From contig NZ_JACHZR010000001.1 in NCBI RefSeq assembly GCF_014193695.1, positions 1,091,309 through 1,155,308 on the forward strand: 64,000 nt of DNA, read 5' to 3'. Made by a program: the position numbers and the translations under genes. Source of the stretch: Rhizobium sp. BK316 (lineage in GTDB: Bacteria; Pseudomonadota; Alphaproteobacteria; Rhizobiales; Rhizobiaceae). Under the pieces are notes generated by a model, which searched no databases, was not told the DNA's origin, and was given only the letters and a program-made list of their open reading frames with translations. This document shows, piece after piece, positions 29,251 through 37,951 of the stretch (its first letter is position 1; every line of letters begins with the position of its first letter).

Positions 29251-30021
29251 ATGCGACCGGAAAATACCGCTCAGATTCGACAGTTGGAACTGTTCGCGAA
29301 GGTGAGCGAGGAAACGTTCCGGGCGCTGACCGAAACGAGTTTTCTTCAGCGGTTCCCACGCGGCGTTGTGCTCATTCGTGAAAATGAACCGGCCGATTTT
29401 CTCCATGTCGTGCTCGGCGGGGCGGTGGAGATGTTTGCGGGGACGGAGACGCGGGAAACCACGCTGGACATTATCAGACCGATCGGCGTCTTCATTCTTG
29501 CAGCCGTCCTCAACGACGAAGTCTATCTGCAATCCGCCCGTACGCTGGAACCATCGGACATCTTTATGATTCCAGCGCAAAAAGTGCGTTTTGCAATGGA
29601 GACCGATGCCGCCTTTGCGCGCGCGATTGTGATGGAACTTGCCAGAAGCTACCGGCGCACCATCAAGGATCTGAAAGGTATGAAGCTGCGAACCGGTACC
29701 GAGCGGTTGGCAAACTGGCTCCTACGTGCCGACAAGGAGCAGGGAGGCTCAGGCCAGGTCGAGATCCGCATGGAGAAACGCACGCTGGCCTCGCGTCTCG
29801 GCATGACGCCCGAGAATCTGTCGCGCGCCTTCTCGACCTTGAAATCGCATGGCATCGAGATCGACGGATCCAAAGTGGAAATCGTTGAGCCCGCCATCCT
29901 CATCGAATTCGCAAGACCGGATCCACTTGTCGATGACCCGGAGGATCCTTTTCCGGCAGCAGATGGCGGAACAAACCGAAAGGACGCTCAGATCGCCGAT
30001 CGGGGACAGCGCGGACAATGA
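29251..30021 (+). CDS. Crp/Fnr-family regulator without Fe-S cysteines
   Basis: A 256-residue regulator with a cyclic-nucleotide-type beta barrel (about residues 10-130), a long dimer helix, and a winged helix-turn-helix whose recognition helix MTPENLSRAF has the E-x-x-S-R pattern specific for TTGAT sites. No cysteines are present, so it cannot hold an Fnr-type [4Fe-4S] cluster. Absence of the cluster fits the Dnr/NnrR/NarR or FixK groups, which sense NO, nitrite or are controlled at expression. Start ATG 29251 has GGAGA 9 bases upstream. It is divergent from narK and both boxes match its predicted site. Confidence 0.9.
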   Translation: MRPENTAQIRQLELFAKVSEETFRALTETSFLQRFPRGVVLIRENEPADFLHVVLGGAVEMFAGTETRETTLDIIRPIGVFILAAVLNDEVYLQSARTLEPSDIFMIPAQKVRFAMETDAAFARAIVMELARSYRRTIKDLKGMKLRTGTERLANWLLRADKEQGGSGQVEIRMEKRTLASRLGMTPENLSRAFSTLKSHGIEIDGSKVEIVEPAILIEFARPDPLVDDPEDPFPAADGGTNRKDAQIADRGQRGQ

Positions 30022-30043
30022 CATCCGCTGCCAGTGTGCGGTA

Positions 30044-30147
30044 CTGCATAATTCCTCAAATCGGAATCGATTTGAGGATGAAATTATGCAGCAATTCAAA
30101 GTGCTACAGCGTCCTTTGCGCGTCTGAAAAGACGCGCGGCGCTGTAG
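30044..30147. repeat. RIME-type intergenic repeat
   Basis: Two adjacent palindromes form the known layout of rhizobial RIME elements: 30044-30091 with arms CTGCATAATT and AATTATGCAG, and 30104-30147 with arms CTACAGCG and CGCTGTAG and an inner GCGCGTCT/AGACGCGC stem. It lies between convergent genes and may help end transcription from both sides. Confidence 0.85.
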
Positions 30148-30211
30148 GCTTTCCACCTCCTGTCGATCCGCCTTGACCTTCCGCAACAGCGCGCAGGCTG
30201 CTTCCGTCGAT

Positions 30212-31717
30212 CTAGGCGTCGCCCGTTTCCGGCAACATTCGTCCGATCCGACGAAGATTGTCGTGCCACGCTAACGCTTCCTCGATCAGATGTGGCGTAT
30301 GGCCGCCGCGGAGGACGGCGCGCCTGTAGTAATCCGCCAGAACGTCCCTGTATTTGGGATGAACGCAGTTGTCGATGATGACGCGCGCCCTCTCCCGTGG
30401 GGCAAGGCCACGCAGGTCGGCAAGCCCGATCTCGGTGACGAGAATATCGACGTCGTGCTCGGTGTGGTCGACATGGCTCACCATCGGAACGACGCGTGAG
30501 ATTGCGCCCTCTTTCGCAAGCGACTTCGTGACGAAGATCGACATGTAGGCGTTGCGTGCAAAATCGCCGGATCCGCCTATGCCGTTCATCATGTGTGTGC
30601 CACCGACATGGGTAGAGTTCACGTTGCCGTAGATGTCGAGTTCCAATGCCGTGTTGATGGCGATGATGCCGAGACGCCGGATGACCTCAGGATGATTGCT
30701 GATCTCCTGCGGCCGAAGCACCAGCCGGGCCTTGTATCGCTCGATATCGGCAAGAACCCGCCGATGCTTCTCCGTCGACAGTGTCAGGGACGATCCGGAG
30801 GCGAAGTTCAGTTTTCCGGCATCCATGAGATCGAATGTCGAGTCCTGCAGCACCTCGGAATACATGGTGAGGTCGTGGAAGGGTGTATCCGCGAATCCTT
30901 GCAGGACCGCGTTCGCGATCGTCCCTATGCCAGCCTGCAGGGGCAGCAGCTTCTCCGTGAGACGTCCACGCCGTACCTCGTTCATGAGAAACTCGGCAAG
31001 GTGTCCGGTTATCGCGTTCGTCTCCGCGTCAGCCGGTTCAACGGCAGAAGGACTGTCGCTGCTTTGCGTTACGACGATCGCCGCGATCTTCTCCGGAGGG
31101 ATGGGGATAAACGGCGAGCCGATCCGGCTTTCGGGAGCGACGACCGGAATCGCTTCGCGGGTTGGCCTTTTCGTCGGGATGTAGATGTCGTGCAAGCCTT
31201 CGAGCGCTTCCGGCTGTAACAGGTTGATCTCGACGATCACCTTCGGCGCCAGGATGGCGAAACTGGCCGAATTGCCGACCGAGGTCGTCGGCACGATACC
31301 ACCTTCCTCGGTAATGGCAGTCGCCTCGACGACAGCAATATCGACGGGTGGAAGCTGACGACTGCGCAGAAACTCGACAGTCTCCGACAGATGCTGATCG
31401 ATGAACATGACCTCGCCGGAATTGATCGCCTTGCGCATGACGGCGTCCGACTGAAACGGCATCCTGCGCGCGACTGCATGGGCCTCGGCAAGCGTCTTGT
31501 CGAGATTGTTGCCGAGCGAGGCACCGGTCATCAGCGTGATCTTTAACGGGTCGCGACGCGCGCGCTCGGCCAGTGCCAGAGGAACGGCCTTCGCCTCTCC
31601 TGCCCGCGTGAAACCACTCATCCCCACCGTCATGCCGTCGCGTATCAGCGCGGCGGCGTCTTCGGCGTCTACGATACGGTCCCGGAGCTTGGCGCTCCGG
31701 AGGCGATCCTTGAACAT
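30212..31717 (-). CDS. acetyl-CoA hydrolase/transferase family protein
   Basis: A 501-residue cytosolic CoA-transferase of the succinyl-CoA:acetate type (Cat1/SCACT) or acetyl-CoA hydrolase. Family motifs seen are GMTVGMSGFTRAGEAKAVP near the N-terminus, GIGTIANAVLQGF, and the catalytic glutamate region MYSEVLQDS. It converts acetyl-CoA and a carboxylic acid. It lies 10 bases after the stress-protein gene, so both share a promoter with the FixK-like box. Under low oxygen it could recycle CoA while releasing acetate. Confidence 0.88.
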   Translation of the reverse strand: MFKDRLRSAKLRDRIVDAEDAAALIRDGMTVGMSGFTRAGEAKAVPLALAERARRDPLKITLMTGASLGNNLDKTLAEAHAVARRMPFQSDAVMRKAINSGEVMFIDQHLSETVEFLRSRQLPPVDIAVVEATAITEEGGIVPTTSVGNSASFAILAPKVIVEINLLQPEALEGLHDIYIPTKRPTREAIPVVAPESRIGSPFIPIPPEKIAAIVVTQSSDSPSAVEPADAETNAITGHLAEFLMNEVRRGRLTEKLLPLQAGIGTIANAVLQGFADTPFHDLTMYSEVLQDSTFDLMDAGKLNFASGSSLTLSTEKHRRVLADIERYKARLVLRPQEISNHPEVIRRLGIIAINTALELDIYGNVNSTHVGGTHMMNGIGGSGDFARNAYMSIFVTKSLAKEGAISRVVPMVSHVDHTEHDVDILVTEIGLADLRGLAPRERARVIIDNCVHPKYRDVLADYYRRAVLRGGHTPHLIEEALAWHDNLRRIGRMLPETGDA

Positions 31718-31727
31718 GCTTATACCC

Positions 31728-32552
31728 TTAGTGAGATAGCAGGACGGGCAGGAGGACGTTGGTCAGCACCGATTTCGTGGCGCCGCCAAGGACGAATTCG
31801 CGCAGCCGAGAATGGCCGAACCCGCCCATGACGAGAAGATCCGCCCGCAGTTCGAAGGCCTGCGTCTGCAACACATCGCCGATCGGTCTATCGGCGGCGT
31901 GGACGCGGACCATCTCTGCCGCGACACCGCTCCTGCGGAAGTTTTCAATCAGATGGTCGCCGGCCTCGTCGTTGACGATCTTTTCGTCGGTGACGCAAAC
32001 CAGGTGGACTTTGGAGGCATGCTCGATAAACGGCGCAGCGTTGTGCACCGCGCTCGCAGCAGCCGCGCTGCCGTCCCAGGCGATAGCCACATGGTCTATT
32101 CTGCCGCCAAAGCTCTGACGAGGATAGAGCACCAGCGGCCGGCCTGATTCAAACAGCACCGCCTCGACGACGGGGCGATACAGGCCAGCCGCCTCGAGCA
32201 GAACGAGGTCATAGGCGCGTGCGGCTTCCGAAAGCATGTCTGCGACGAATGGTTCTCCGGCCGTCATGTTTCGCATCCGGATTTCGACGGACGCAGCCTT
32301 CGCTTCTTCGAGCGTCTTCCTGGCTAAAAATGAGCCGCGCTGCCGGCTCAACGCCTCGGCCTCCTGGGTGAGCTTGGCCGTATCCACGATCAGCGAGCCG
32401 AGCGCAGGAGAAACATGCGGGATTGCGATCTCGACGGTACACGCGGTCAGGCTGGCCTTCATGTGCCTGGCGAGCGCCACACCATTGGCGATCATGAATT
32501 CCGAGGTATCGTCGGGATATGTGAGAAGCGGCAGGAAGAAATGCTGTTGCAC
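31728..32552 (-). CDS. tandem universal stress protein
   Basis: A 274-residue cytosolic protein with two UspA domains. The second (about residues 150-274) has the ATP-binding pattern GGFGHSRLREFVLGGAT near the C-terminus; the first is degenerate there. Tandem Usp proteins are common in rhizobia and are often anaerobically induced. A TTGA-N6-GCAA box lies 66-79 bases upstream, at the right distance for FixK/FNR activation. First gene of a pair with the CoA-transferase. Confidence 0.87.
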   Translation of the reverse strand: MQQHFFLPLLTYPDDTSEFMIANGVALARHMKASLTACTVEIAIPHVSPALGSLIVDTAKLTQEAEALSRQRGSFLARKTLEEAKAASVEIRMRNMTAGEPFVADMLSEAARAYDLVLLEAAGLYRPVVEAVLFESGRPLVLYPRQSFGGRIDHVAIAWDGSAAAASAVHNAAPFIEHASKVHLVCVTDEKIVNDEAGDHLIENFRRSGVAAEMVRVHAADRPIGDVLQTQAFELRADLLVMGGFGHSRLREFVLGGATKSVLTNVLLPVLLSH

Positions 32553-32617
32553 CGGAGGCTACCTTGTCTGGCCGATTTCGATTGCGAACGATGATGTCGC
32601 CTCGACTGCGCCGCGCA

Positions 32618-32631
32618 TTGACCTGGCGCAA
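32618..32631. promoter_or_regulatory. FixK-like box between usp and panC
   Basis: TTGACCTGGCGCAA fits TTG(A/C)-N6-(T/G)CAA. Centre 32624.5; a start at -41.5 leftward would be near 32583, with a 30-base leader to the stress-protein ATG. It could also act on panC to the right, but the leader there would be about 150 bases. Confidence 0.55.
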
Positions 32632-32817
32632 ACCGGCATAAGAGCGCTTGAAGCCGTCAAAGAGATGGCCGATAAGCGGACCTGTGTTTACCCGTGGCGC
32701 AGAGGATGAACCGACACCGATTGCATATGGATGGTCATGGCGTTTCATCCGGCCGGAGCCGCGCCGTTGACCTGGGACGACAATTGCAGTCTGCATGATC
32801 GCGAAGTGGAGGAAGCG

Positions 32818-33693
32818 GTGCGAATATTTTCTAAAATCAGCGAGTTGCGCTCAGCACTTGAGGCGTTGAGACGACATGACCGGACTGTCGGCTTTGTGCC
32901 CACCATGGGATACCTGCACGCCGGCCACATGGAACTGGTTTCGCGCGCGCGGGTCCACAACGACATTCTGGTGGCATCGATCTTCGTCAACCCGCTGCAG
33001 TTCGGGCCGTCGGAAGATCTCAGCAAATATCCGCGTGATCTCGAACGTGACGCGCAGATGCTGAAACAGGCGGGAGTCAATATGCTTTTCGCTCCTTCTG
33101 TCGACGATATGTATCCGCAACCGATGCTGACGACGGTTGATGTGTCTCAGATCGGTAACGAGCTGGAGGGCGCTGTGCGCCCGGGGCATTTTGCCGGCGT
33201 GGCGACCGTCGTCTGCAAGCTGTTCAACATCGTACAGCCGCATAGGGCCTATTTCGGCGAAAAGGACTATCAGCAGGTCGTTGTCATCAAGCGCATGGTC
33301 GCCGACCTGGCATTGCCGGTGGAGATCATCGCGGTTCCGACGATAAGGGACAAGGACGGCCTCGCCCTGTCGTCGCGCAATGTCTATCTCAGCGAGGCGG
33401 AGCGAAAGGCTGCAGTCATTGTCCCGAAAACGCTTGATGAGGCCGAGCGGCTGGTTGCTGATGGCATCAGAGACCCTGGGGAACTCGAAGATCGCCTGAC
33501 GGCGTTCCTCGGTCAGGAACCCTTGGCCAATCCAGAGATTGTTGCTGTCAGGGATGCATCGAACTTGCAGCCGGTCGCCGACATCAAGGATCCAGTCGTC
33601 GTTGTCCTCTTCGTGCGGATCGGAACGACGCGGCTTCTGGACAACAGAGTGATCGGCGGGCATGGCTTGATAAGAATTGGAGCGGAGCGATGA
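32818..33693 (+). CDS. panC: pantothenate synthetase
   Basis: A 291-residue enzyme that joins pantoate and beta-alanine with ATP to give pantothenate. It has the nucleotidyltransferase HxGH motif ([11 protein letters not shown]), FVNPLQFG, the FGEKDYQQ loop and the [10 protein letters not shown] (KMSKS-like) segment. Start GTG 32818 is chosen because GGAGG lies 5 bases upstream; in-frame ATG codons further up (32731) have none and read into the shared promoter. Its end overlaps panB by ATGA. The pair supplies coenzyme A; why it is placed with accessory genes is not clear from sequence. Confidence 0.95.
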   Translation: MRIFSKISELRSALEALRRHDRTVGFVPTMGYLHAGHMELVSRARVHNDILVASIFVNPLQFGPSEDLSKYPRDLERDAQMLKQAGVNMLFAPSVDDMYPQPMLTTVDVSQIGNELEGAVRPGHFAGVATVVCKLFNIVQPHRAYFGEKDYQQVVVIKRMVADLALPVEIIAVPTIRDKDGLALSSRNVYLSEAERKAAVIVPKTLDEAERLVADGIRDPGELEDRLTAFLGQEPLANPEIVAVRDASNLQPVADIKDPVVVVLFVRIGTTRLLDNRVIGGHGLIRIGAER

Positions 33694-34511
33694 GTACGCC
33701 CGGATTTCAGAAACGCCTTACGCCGTCGCGCATCACCGCGATGAAGGGAACGGCACCGATCGTCTGCCTCACGGCCTATACGACGCCGGTCGCCCGCCTC
33801 CTCGACGACCATTGCGATCTGCTGCTGGTCGGCGACTCGCTCGGGATGGTGCTCTATGGCATGGAGACCACGACCGGCGTCACGCTGGACATGATGATCG
33901 CTCACGGCAAGGCGGTCATGCGCGGCGTCAGCAAGGCCTGCGTCGTCGTCGACATGCCCTTCGGAACCTATCAGGAATCGAAGGAAGTCGCGTTTCGCAA
34001 TGCGGTTCGTATCCTGCAGGAAACGGGCTGCGATGCCGTCAAGCTGGAGGGTGGCGAAGAAATGGTTGCGACGATCGGCTTTCTGACGGCGCGCGGCATT
34101 CCTGTCCTTGGCCATATCGGCCTGATGCCACAGCTGGTCCATACCGCAGGCGGCTATCGTTCGGTCGGCCACAGCGAACACGAAGCCGCGAAAATCCGGC
34201 GCGACGCGCATGCCATCGGCGGATCCGGGGCGTTTGCCTTTGTCGTCGAAGGAACGGTCGAACCCCTGGCACGCGAGGTGACTGCCGCCACCCCTGTGCC
34301 GACAATCGGCATCGGAGCCTCATCCGCGTGCGACGGCCAGATCCTGGTTTCCGACGATATGCTCGGGCTCTTCAACGATTTTACACCACGCTTCGTCAAA
34401 CGTTACGACGAACTGGGAAAACGCGTTTCTGCCGCAGCGGCAGACTACGCCGCAGACGTGCGCGCCAGGCGGTTTCCGGCGCTGGAGCATACGTTCAAAA
34501 AACGATCCTGA
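33690..34511 (+). CDS. panB: ketopantoate hydroxymethyltransferase
   Basis: A 273-residue TIM-barrel enzyme that adds a hydroxymethyl group from methylene-tetrahydrofolate to alpha-ketoisovalerate. Visible conserved segments: [15 protein letters not shown] (metal-binding aspartate), [26 protein letters not shown], and [14 protein letters not shown]. The start ATG 33690 overlaps the panC stop. Length equals that of bacterial PanB proteins. Confidence 0.96.
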   Translation: MSTPGFQKRLTPSRITAMKGTAPIVCLTAYTTPVARLLDDHCDLLLVGDSLGMVLYGMETTTGVTLDMMIAHGKAVMRGVSKACVVVDMPFGTYQESKEVAFRNAVRILQETGCDAVKLEGGEEMVATIGFLTARGIPVLGHIGLMPQLVHTAGGYRSVGHSEHEAAKIRRDAHAIGGSGAFAFVVEGTVEPLAREVTAATPVPTIGIGASSACDGQILVSDDMLGLFNDFTPRFVKRYDELGKRVSAAAADYAADVRARRFPALEHTFKKRS

Positions 34512-34637
34512 CGGCACCGCGCTGAAAGCGGCCGGCCTCCGTCTGGCGATTTCTGCAAAAAACATGGCATTTCGGAGCAATTGCAACTTGCTGCCGGGTC
34601 GGCAAAAGCCGCCGTTAACCAACTGATCGAGGGGGCG

Positions 34638-34663
34638 GGAACAAATTTCTCATCTGCGACGTT
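34638..34663 (+). promoter_or_regulatory. candidate sigma-EcfG promoter
   Basis: GGAAC (34638-34642) and CGTT (34660-34663) with a 17-base spacer match the general-stress ECF promoter of alphaproteobacteria. The expected start near 34670 gives a leader of about 20 bases to ATG 34691. Confidence 0.6.
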
Positions 34664-34690
34664 GTGGCGCCCGGGACAGGAGGAGAAAAA

Positions 34691-34933
34691 ATGCCCAACG
34701 CACAATGGAGTGAACCAATCGAAATCAAGTTCGGTCACGCGGGATCGCAAATCGTCAGAGGTCCGTTCGACGCGCTCATTTGTCTTCAAGACATGTGGCC
34801 GCAGCGAACGGGAGCAAAATTCGTCAAGGCAAGTAATGCCTGCAAGGGCGCCGTCGAAGGACGCGTCAGCATGGAAACGGCAAGAGCACATTTTCTCGCC
34901 GCTGCGGAAGAGGCAAAGCTGACCAAGCACTGA
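34691..34933 (+). CDS. DUF982 domain protein
   Basis: An 80-residue cytosolic protein of the DUF982 family, which is common and multicopy in rhizobia and of unknown role. The pattern GPFDALICLQDMWP followed by AKFVKASNACKGAVEGRV is typical. ATG 34691 has AGGAG 6 bases upstream. A sigma-EcfG-like promoter directly before it and a terminator directly after make it a single-gene unit likely induced by general stress. Confidence 0.8.
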   Translation: MPNAQWSEPIEIKFGHAGSQIVRGPFDALICLQDMWPQRTGAKFVKASNACKGAVEGRVSMETARAHFLAAAEEAKLTKH

Positions 34934-34941
34934 ACCTTTCA

Positions 34942-34972
34942 AGCGGACGCGCAGGCCGCATCCGCTCTTTCT
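34942..34972 (+). terminator. terminator after the DUF982 gene
   Basis: AGCGGA-C-GCG (from 34942) pairs with CGC-A-TCCGCT (to 34966) around a 5-base loop, with one mismatch, followed by CTTTCTT. Confidence 0.55.
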
Positions 34973-34988
34973 TAACGGAGGAGGCCGC

Positions 34989-35225
34989 ATGCGCGCCTTG
35001 ATGATATCGCTCTTATCTCTGGCCATGATGGCGGCTGCCACCGTCCCGGCCATGTCTGCCGACATGATTCAAGGTTATGAGCGGTCGTCTGTCGTCAAGC
35101 ATCGTTCGAGGCCCGTCATTCGCGCGCACTATGTCGAGCGCCGGCGTCTCGATTGCAGCGATATGATTGTCGAATATCGCTACATACCGCGTACCGAGGT
35201 CGTGACCGTATGCCACCGCCCGTGA
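34989..35225 (+). CDS. small secreted hypothetical protein
   Basis: A 78-residue protein with a clear signal peptide (about residues 1-24, ending TVPAMSA). The mature part is about 54 residues, basic, with several arginines, and has two cysteines (LDCSD and TVCHRP) that could form a disulfide in the periplasm. No family recognised. GGAGG sits 6 bases before ATG 34989. It follows the terminator of the DUF982 gene, so it may have its own promoter or be reached by read-through. Confidence 0.7.
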   Translation: MRALMISLLSLAMMAAATVPAMSADMIQGYERSSVVKHRSRPVIRAHYVERRRLDCSDMIVEYRYIPRTEVVTVCHRP

Positions 35226-35277
35226 GGCGGAACCCTTATATTATACCCTCCAAGCCGCTCCCCGAAAAATCCGATCC

Positions 35278-36729
35278 TCAGATCGGGTAATGTCCGGGCT
35301 GCGACGCCACCGTGATCCATCGCAAATCGGTGAATTCGTTGATACCGGCCTTGCCGCCGAAGCGGCCGTAGCCGGAGGCCTTCACTCCGCCGAAGGGCAT
35401 CTGCGCCTCGTCATGCACGGTCGGGCCGTTGACATGGCAGATGCCGCTTTCGATCCGCCGGGCGACCTCCATCGCACGGGCAGCGTCCCGGCCAAAGACG
35501 GCAGCGGACAGGCCATACTCGGTATCGTTGGCGACACGGACCGCCTCATCAAGCCCGCGCACGCGCACCATGCAGGCAACCGGGCCAAAGCTTTCCTCGC
35601 TGTAGATCCGCATTGACGGCGTGACATGGTCGAGCACCGTCGCATCCATGAGCGTCCCGGCTCCGCGCCCGCCGGCAAGCAGGCGGGCGCCCTTGGAGAC
35701 GGCATCCTCGATCAGGCCATTGACCCGATTGACCGCTTCAAGGCCGATCATCGAGCCGAGCGGCGAATTGCTCTGACGCGGATCACCGGCAACGAGCGTC
35801 GAGGCCTTGCGGGCGAACTGATCGGCAAAGCTATCGGCCACTGCCTCGTCGACCACGATCCTTTCGGTCGACATGCAGATCTGGCCCTGGTTCATGAAGG
35901 CACCGAACGCGGCAGCTTTCACAGCTTCGCCGATATCGGCGTCATCGAGAACGACGAGGGGCGCCTTGCCGCCGAGTTCCAGCAGGACGGGCTTCAGGTG
36001 GCGGGCGCAGACCTCGGCGATAATCCGACCGACGCGGGTCGATCCAGTGAAATTGACGCGGCGCACCGCCGGATGGGCGATGATCTTTTCAACGATCGTC
36101 GCGGCGTCGGCAGGTGCATTGGTGAGCACATTGACGACACCCTCGCCAAGACCCGCCTCCTGCAATGTCTCACCGATCAGGTGATGCGTCTTTGGGCAAA
36201 GCTCCGAGGCCTTGAGGATGACGGTGTTGCCGCAGGCGAGCGGCAGGGCGACAGCGCGCACGCCGAGAATGACGGGGGCATTCCAGGGCGCGATCCCGAG
36301 AACGACGCCAGCCGGCTGCCGCACGCCCATAGCCAACAGGCCGGGCTTGTCCGAGGGGATGACCTCGCCCGTGATCTGGGTGCACATGGCGGCGGCTTCG
36401 CGCAGCATATTGGCGGCGAGATAAACGTTGAAGCCCGCCCAACCGGCAGTGGCGCCGGTTTCCTCCGCCATGGCGGCGATGAATTCGCCGGTACGGGAAT
36501 CCATGATATCGGCGGCTTTCGAAAGGCGCTTGCGGCGTTCGGTCGGGGCAAGCGCCGACCAGGCCGGAAAGGCTGCGGCTGCGGCCGCAGCAACTGCATG
36601 TGCATCTTCCAGTGTTGCCGCTGCAGCCGTAGTTGCCCGCTGCCCGGTAATCGGGTTCAACCGTTCGAAAGTCGCGCCGTTCGAAGCGGGCATGGCACGG
36701 CCGCCCATGAGAAGCATCAGGTCAACCAT
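35278..36729 (-). CDS. aldehyde dehydrogenase, salicylaldehyde/vanillin type
   Basis: A 483-residue NAD(P)-dependent aldehyde dehydrogenase. Catalytic motifs are intact: GIAPWNAPVILG, FTGSTRVGR, ELGGKAPLVVLDD and NQGQICMSTERI with the nucleophilic cysteine. The overall pattern, with HDEAQMPFGGVKASGYGRFG at the C-terminus, is like dehydrogenases for aromatic aldehydes. ATG 36729 has GGGA 6 bases upstream; 13 more in-frame codons upstream are unlikely. It is divergent from an AraC regulator, probably its own. The true substrate cannot be read from sequence. Confidence 0.9.
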   Translation of the reverse strand: MVDLMLLMGGRAMPASNGATFERLNPITGQRATTAAAATLEDAHAVAAAAAAAFPAWSALAPTERRKRLSKAADIMDSRTGEFIAAMAEETGATAGWAGFNVYLAANMLREAAAMCTQITGEVIPSDKPGLLAMGVRQPAGVVLGIAPWNAPVILGVRAVALPLACGNTVILKASELCPKTHHLIGETLQEAGLGEGVVNVLTNAPADAATIVEKIIAHPAVRRVNFTGSTRVGRIIAEVCARHLKPVLLELGGKAPLVVLDDADIGEAVKAAAFGAFMNQGQICMSTERIVVDEAVADSFADQFARKASTLVAGDPRQSNSPLGSMIGLEAVNRVNGLIEDAVSKGARLLAGGRGAGTLMDATVLDHVTPSMRIYSEESFGPVACMVRVRGLDEAVRVANDTEYGLSAAVFGRDAARAMEVARRIESGICHVNGPTVHDEAQMPFGGVKASGYGRFGGKAGINEFTDLRWITVASQPGHYPI

Positions 36730-37025
36730 CTCGTTCCCTTTCAGATATGCGCCCGGTTGCCCTCGCAAAGGGGATCGGCGCGATGATGTCTGCTGGTTTC
36801 CGGCAATCGCCGGGACTCATGCGAATCCGGCGTTCACGCCAAGAGATCGACGTTTTTCATTGAAAGTTCCTCGCCTATCGCCTGAATTTCAGGCTCTCCT
36901 CAGCATTGAGTAGGAACCAGTCGGCCCGGAAATTGAATGGATTTTTCTGGCAGTTTGTTGCACTTTTCTATGATTTTCCGGCCAAGAATATCGCTGCGCG
37001 CCCGGATCTAATGCTGAGGCTCGTC

Positions 37026-37922
37026 ATGGCTGAAAAACTGCTCGATATGCCGGCTCTTTCGGTCACGGCTTCAACGATTGCCGCCGGCCTCGGCAGTCAG
37101 ACCTGGAGCCTCGGCGCCCGTGACAGCCGCCCCCTCTATCAAGCCTTCTTCGTCTCGCGCGGCCGGGCGACATTGTCCATCGACGGCCAGGAGGAGCTCG
37201 AGTTTCCCGCACCCGCCGCGCTCTGGCTGCCGCGACGGGTATTGGGAACATTCGTTCTGGCTGCCGGCAGCGAGGGGGCGATGCTCTCGGCTGCCGAAGA
37301 CTTTGTCTGGAGGATGGTCGGCGACAGTCCGGCTGCCGTGCAGCTGCATGACATGATCGAGCGTATTGTGGTGGCTCGGAGTGAAAGTCTTGCGCGGCAT
37401 GCGGATGATATCGGCCGCGCCTTCGACGTGATGACCGACGAGGGGCGTGATCGCCTGCCAGGCGGGGCTGCGGTTGTCGGCGCTTATTTTTCCGTAGTGC
37501 TGCTGCGGATATGGCGCGCCTCCGGAGCGTCGACGCCGACGAAGACATCGGGCACGGGGGCCACAACGCTGCAACGCTTCCGGCAGATCGTCGAATTGCG
37601 CTATCGCGAGCAGCCGGCGATCGCCGATATCGCCCGCGCCATGGGCATTACCTATGACCATCTTCACCGGGCTTGCATTGCCGGCACCGGGAAAAGCCCG
37701 ATGGAACTGATCCATGAGAGGCTGATCGCCGAGGCGAAGCTTCGCGTCGGTCAATCGGAACAGTCCGTCGAGCAAATCGGCTTCGGACTCGGCTTTCGCG
37801 ATCCCGGCTACTTCAACCGCTTCTTCAAGAGTCGCGTCGGCGAACCGCCGGGCGCCTACCGTCGCCGGATAGCTGCTCAATCGGCAAAGGATGTCGCGCC
37901 ATCCTTTGCCGCCTGGCCGTGA
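37026..37922 (+). CDS. AraC-family transcriptional regulator
   Basis: A 298-residue regulator with a cupin-like N-terminal sensing domain (about residues 10-120) and a C-terminal AraC DNA-binding domain with two helix-turn-helices: IADIARAMGITYDHLHRAC, then SVEQIGFGLGFRDPGYFNR and FKSRVGEPPGAYRR. ATG 37026 is preferred because GAGG lies 6 bases upstream; ATG 37011 is also possible, and a still longer reading from 36906 lacks support. It faces the aldehyde dehydrogenase across about 300 bases of promoter DNA in which I see no clear operator. Confidence 0.88.
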   Translation: MAEKLLDMPALSVTASTIAAGLGSQTWSLGARDSRPLYQAFFVSRGRATLSIDGQEELEFPAPAALWLPRRVLGTFVLAAGSEGAMLSAAEDFVWRMVGDSPAAVQLHDMIERIVVARSESLARHADDIGRAFDVMTDEGRDRLPGGAAVVGAYFSVVLLRIWRASGASTPTKTSGTGATTLQRFRQIVELRYREQPAIADIARAMGITYDHLHRACIAGTGKSPMELIHERLIAEAKLRVGQSEQSVEQIGFGLGFRDPGYFNRFFKSRVGEPPGAYRRRIAAQSAKDVAPSFAAWP

Positions 37923-37951
37923 ATCATCGGCGACCGGCGGCAGTCACCGTG

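Noticed and set aside
32731..32817. N-terminal extension of panC from ATG 32731
   Set aside because: PanC homologues begin at the IFSKISELR region; GTG 32818 has a strong ribosome site at good spacing and the extension overlaps promoter sequence.
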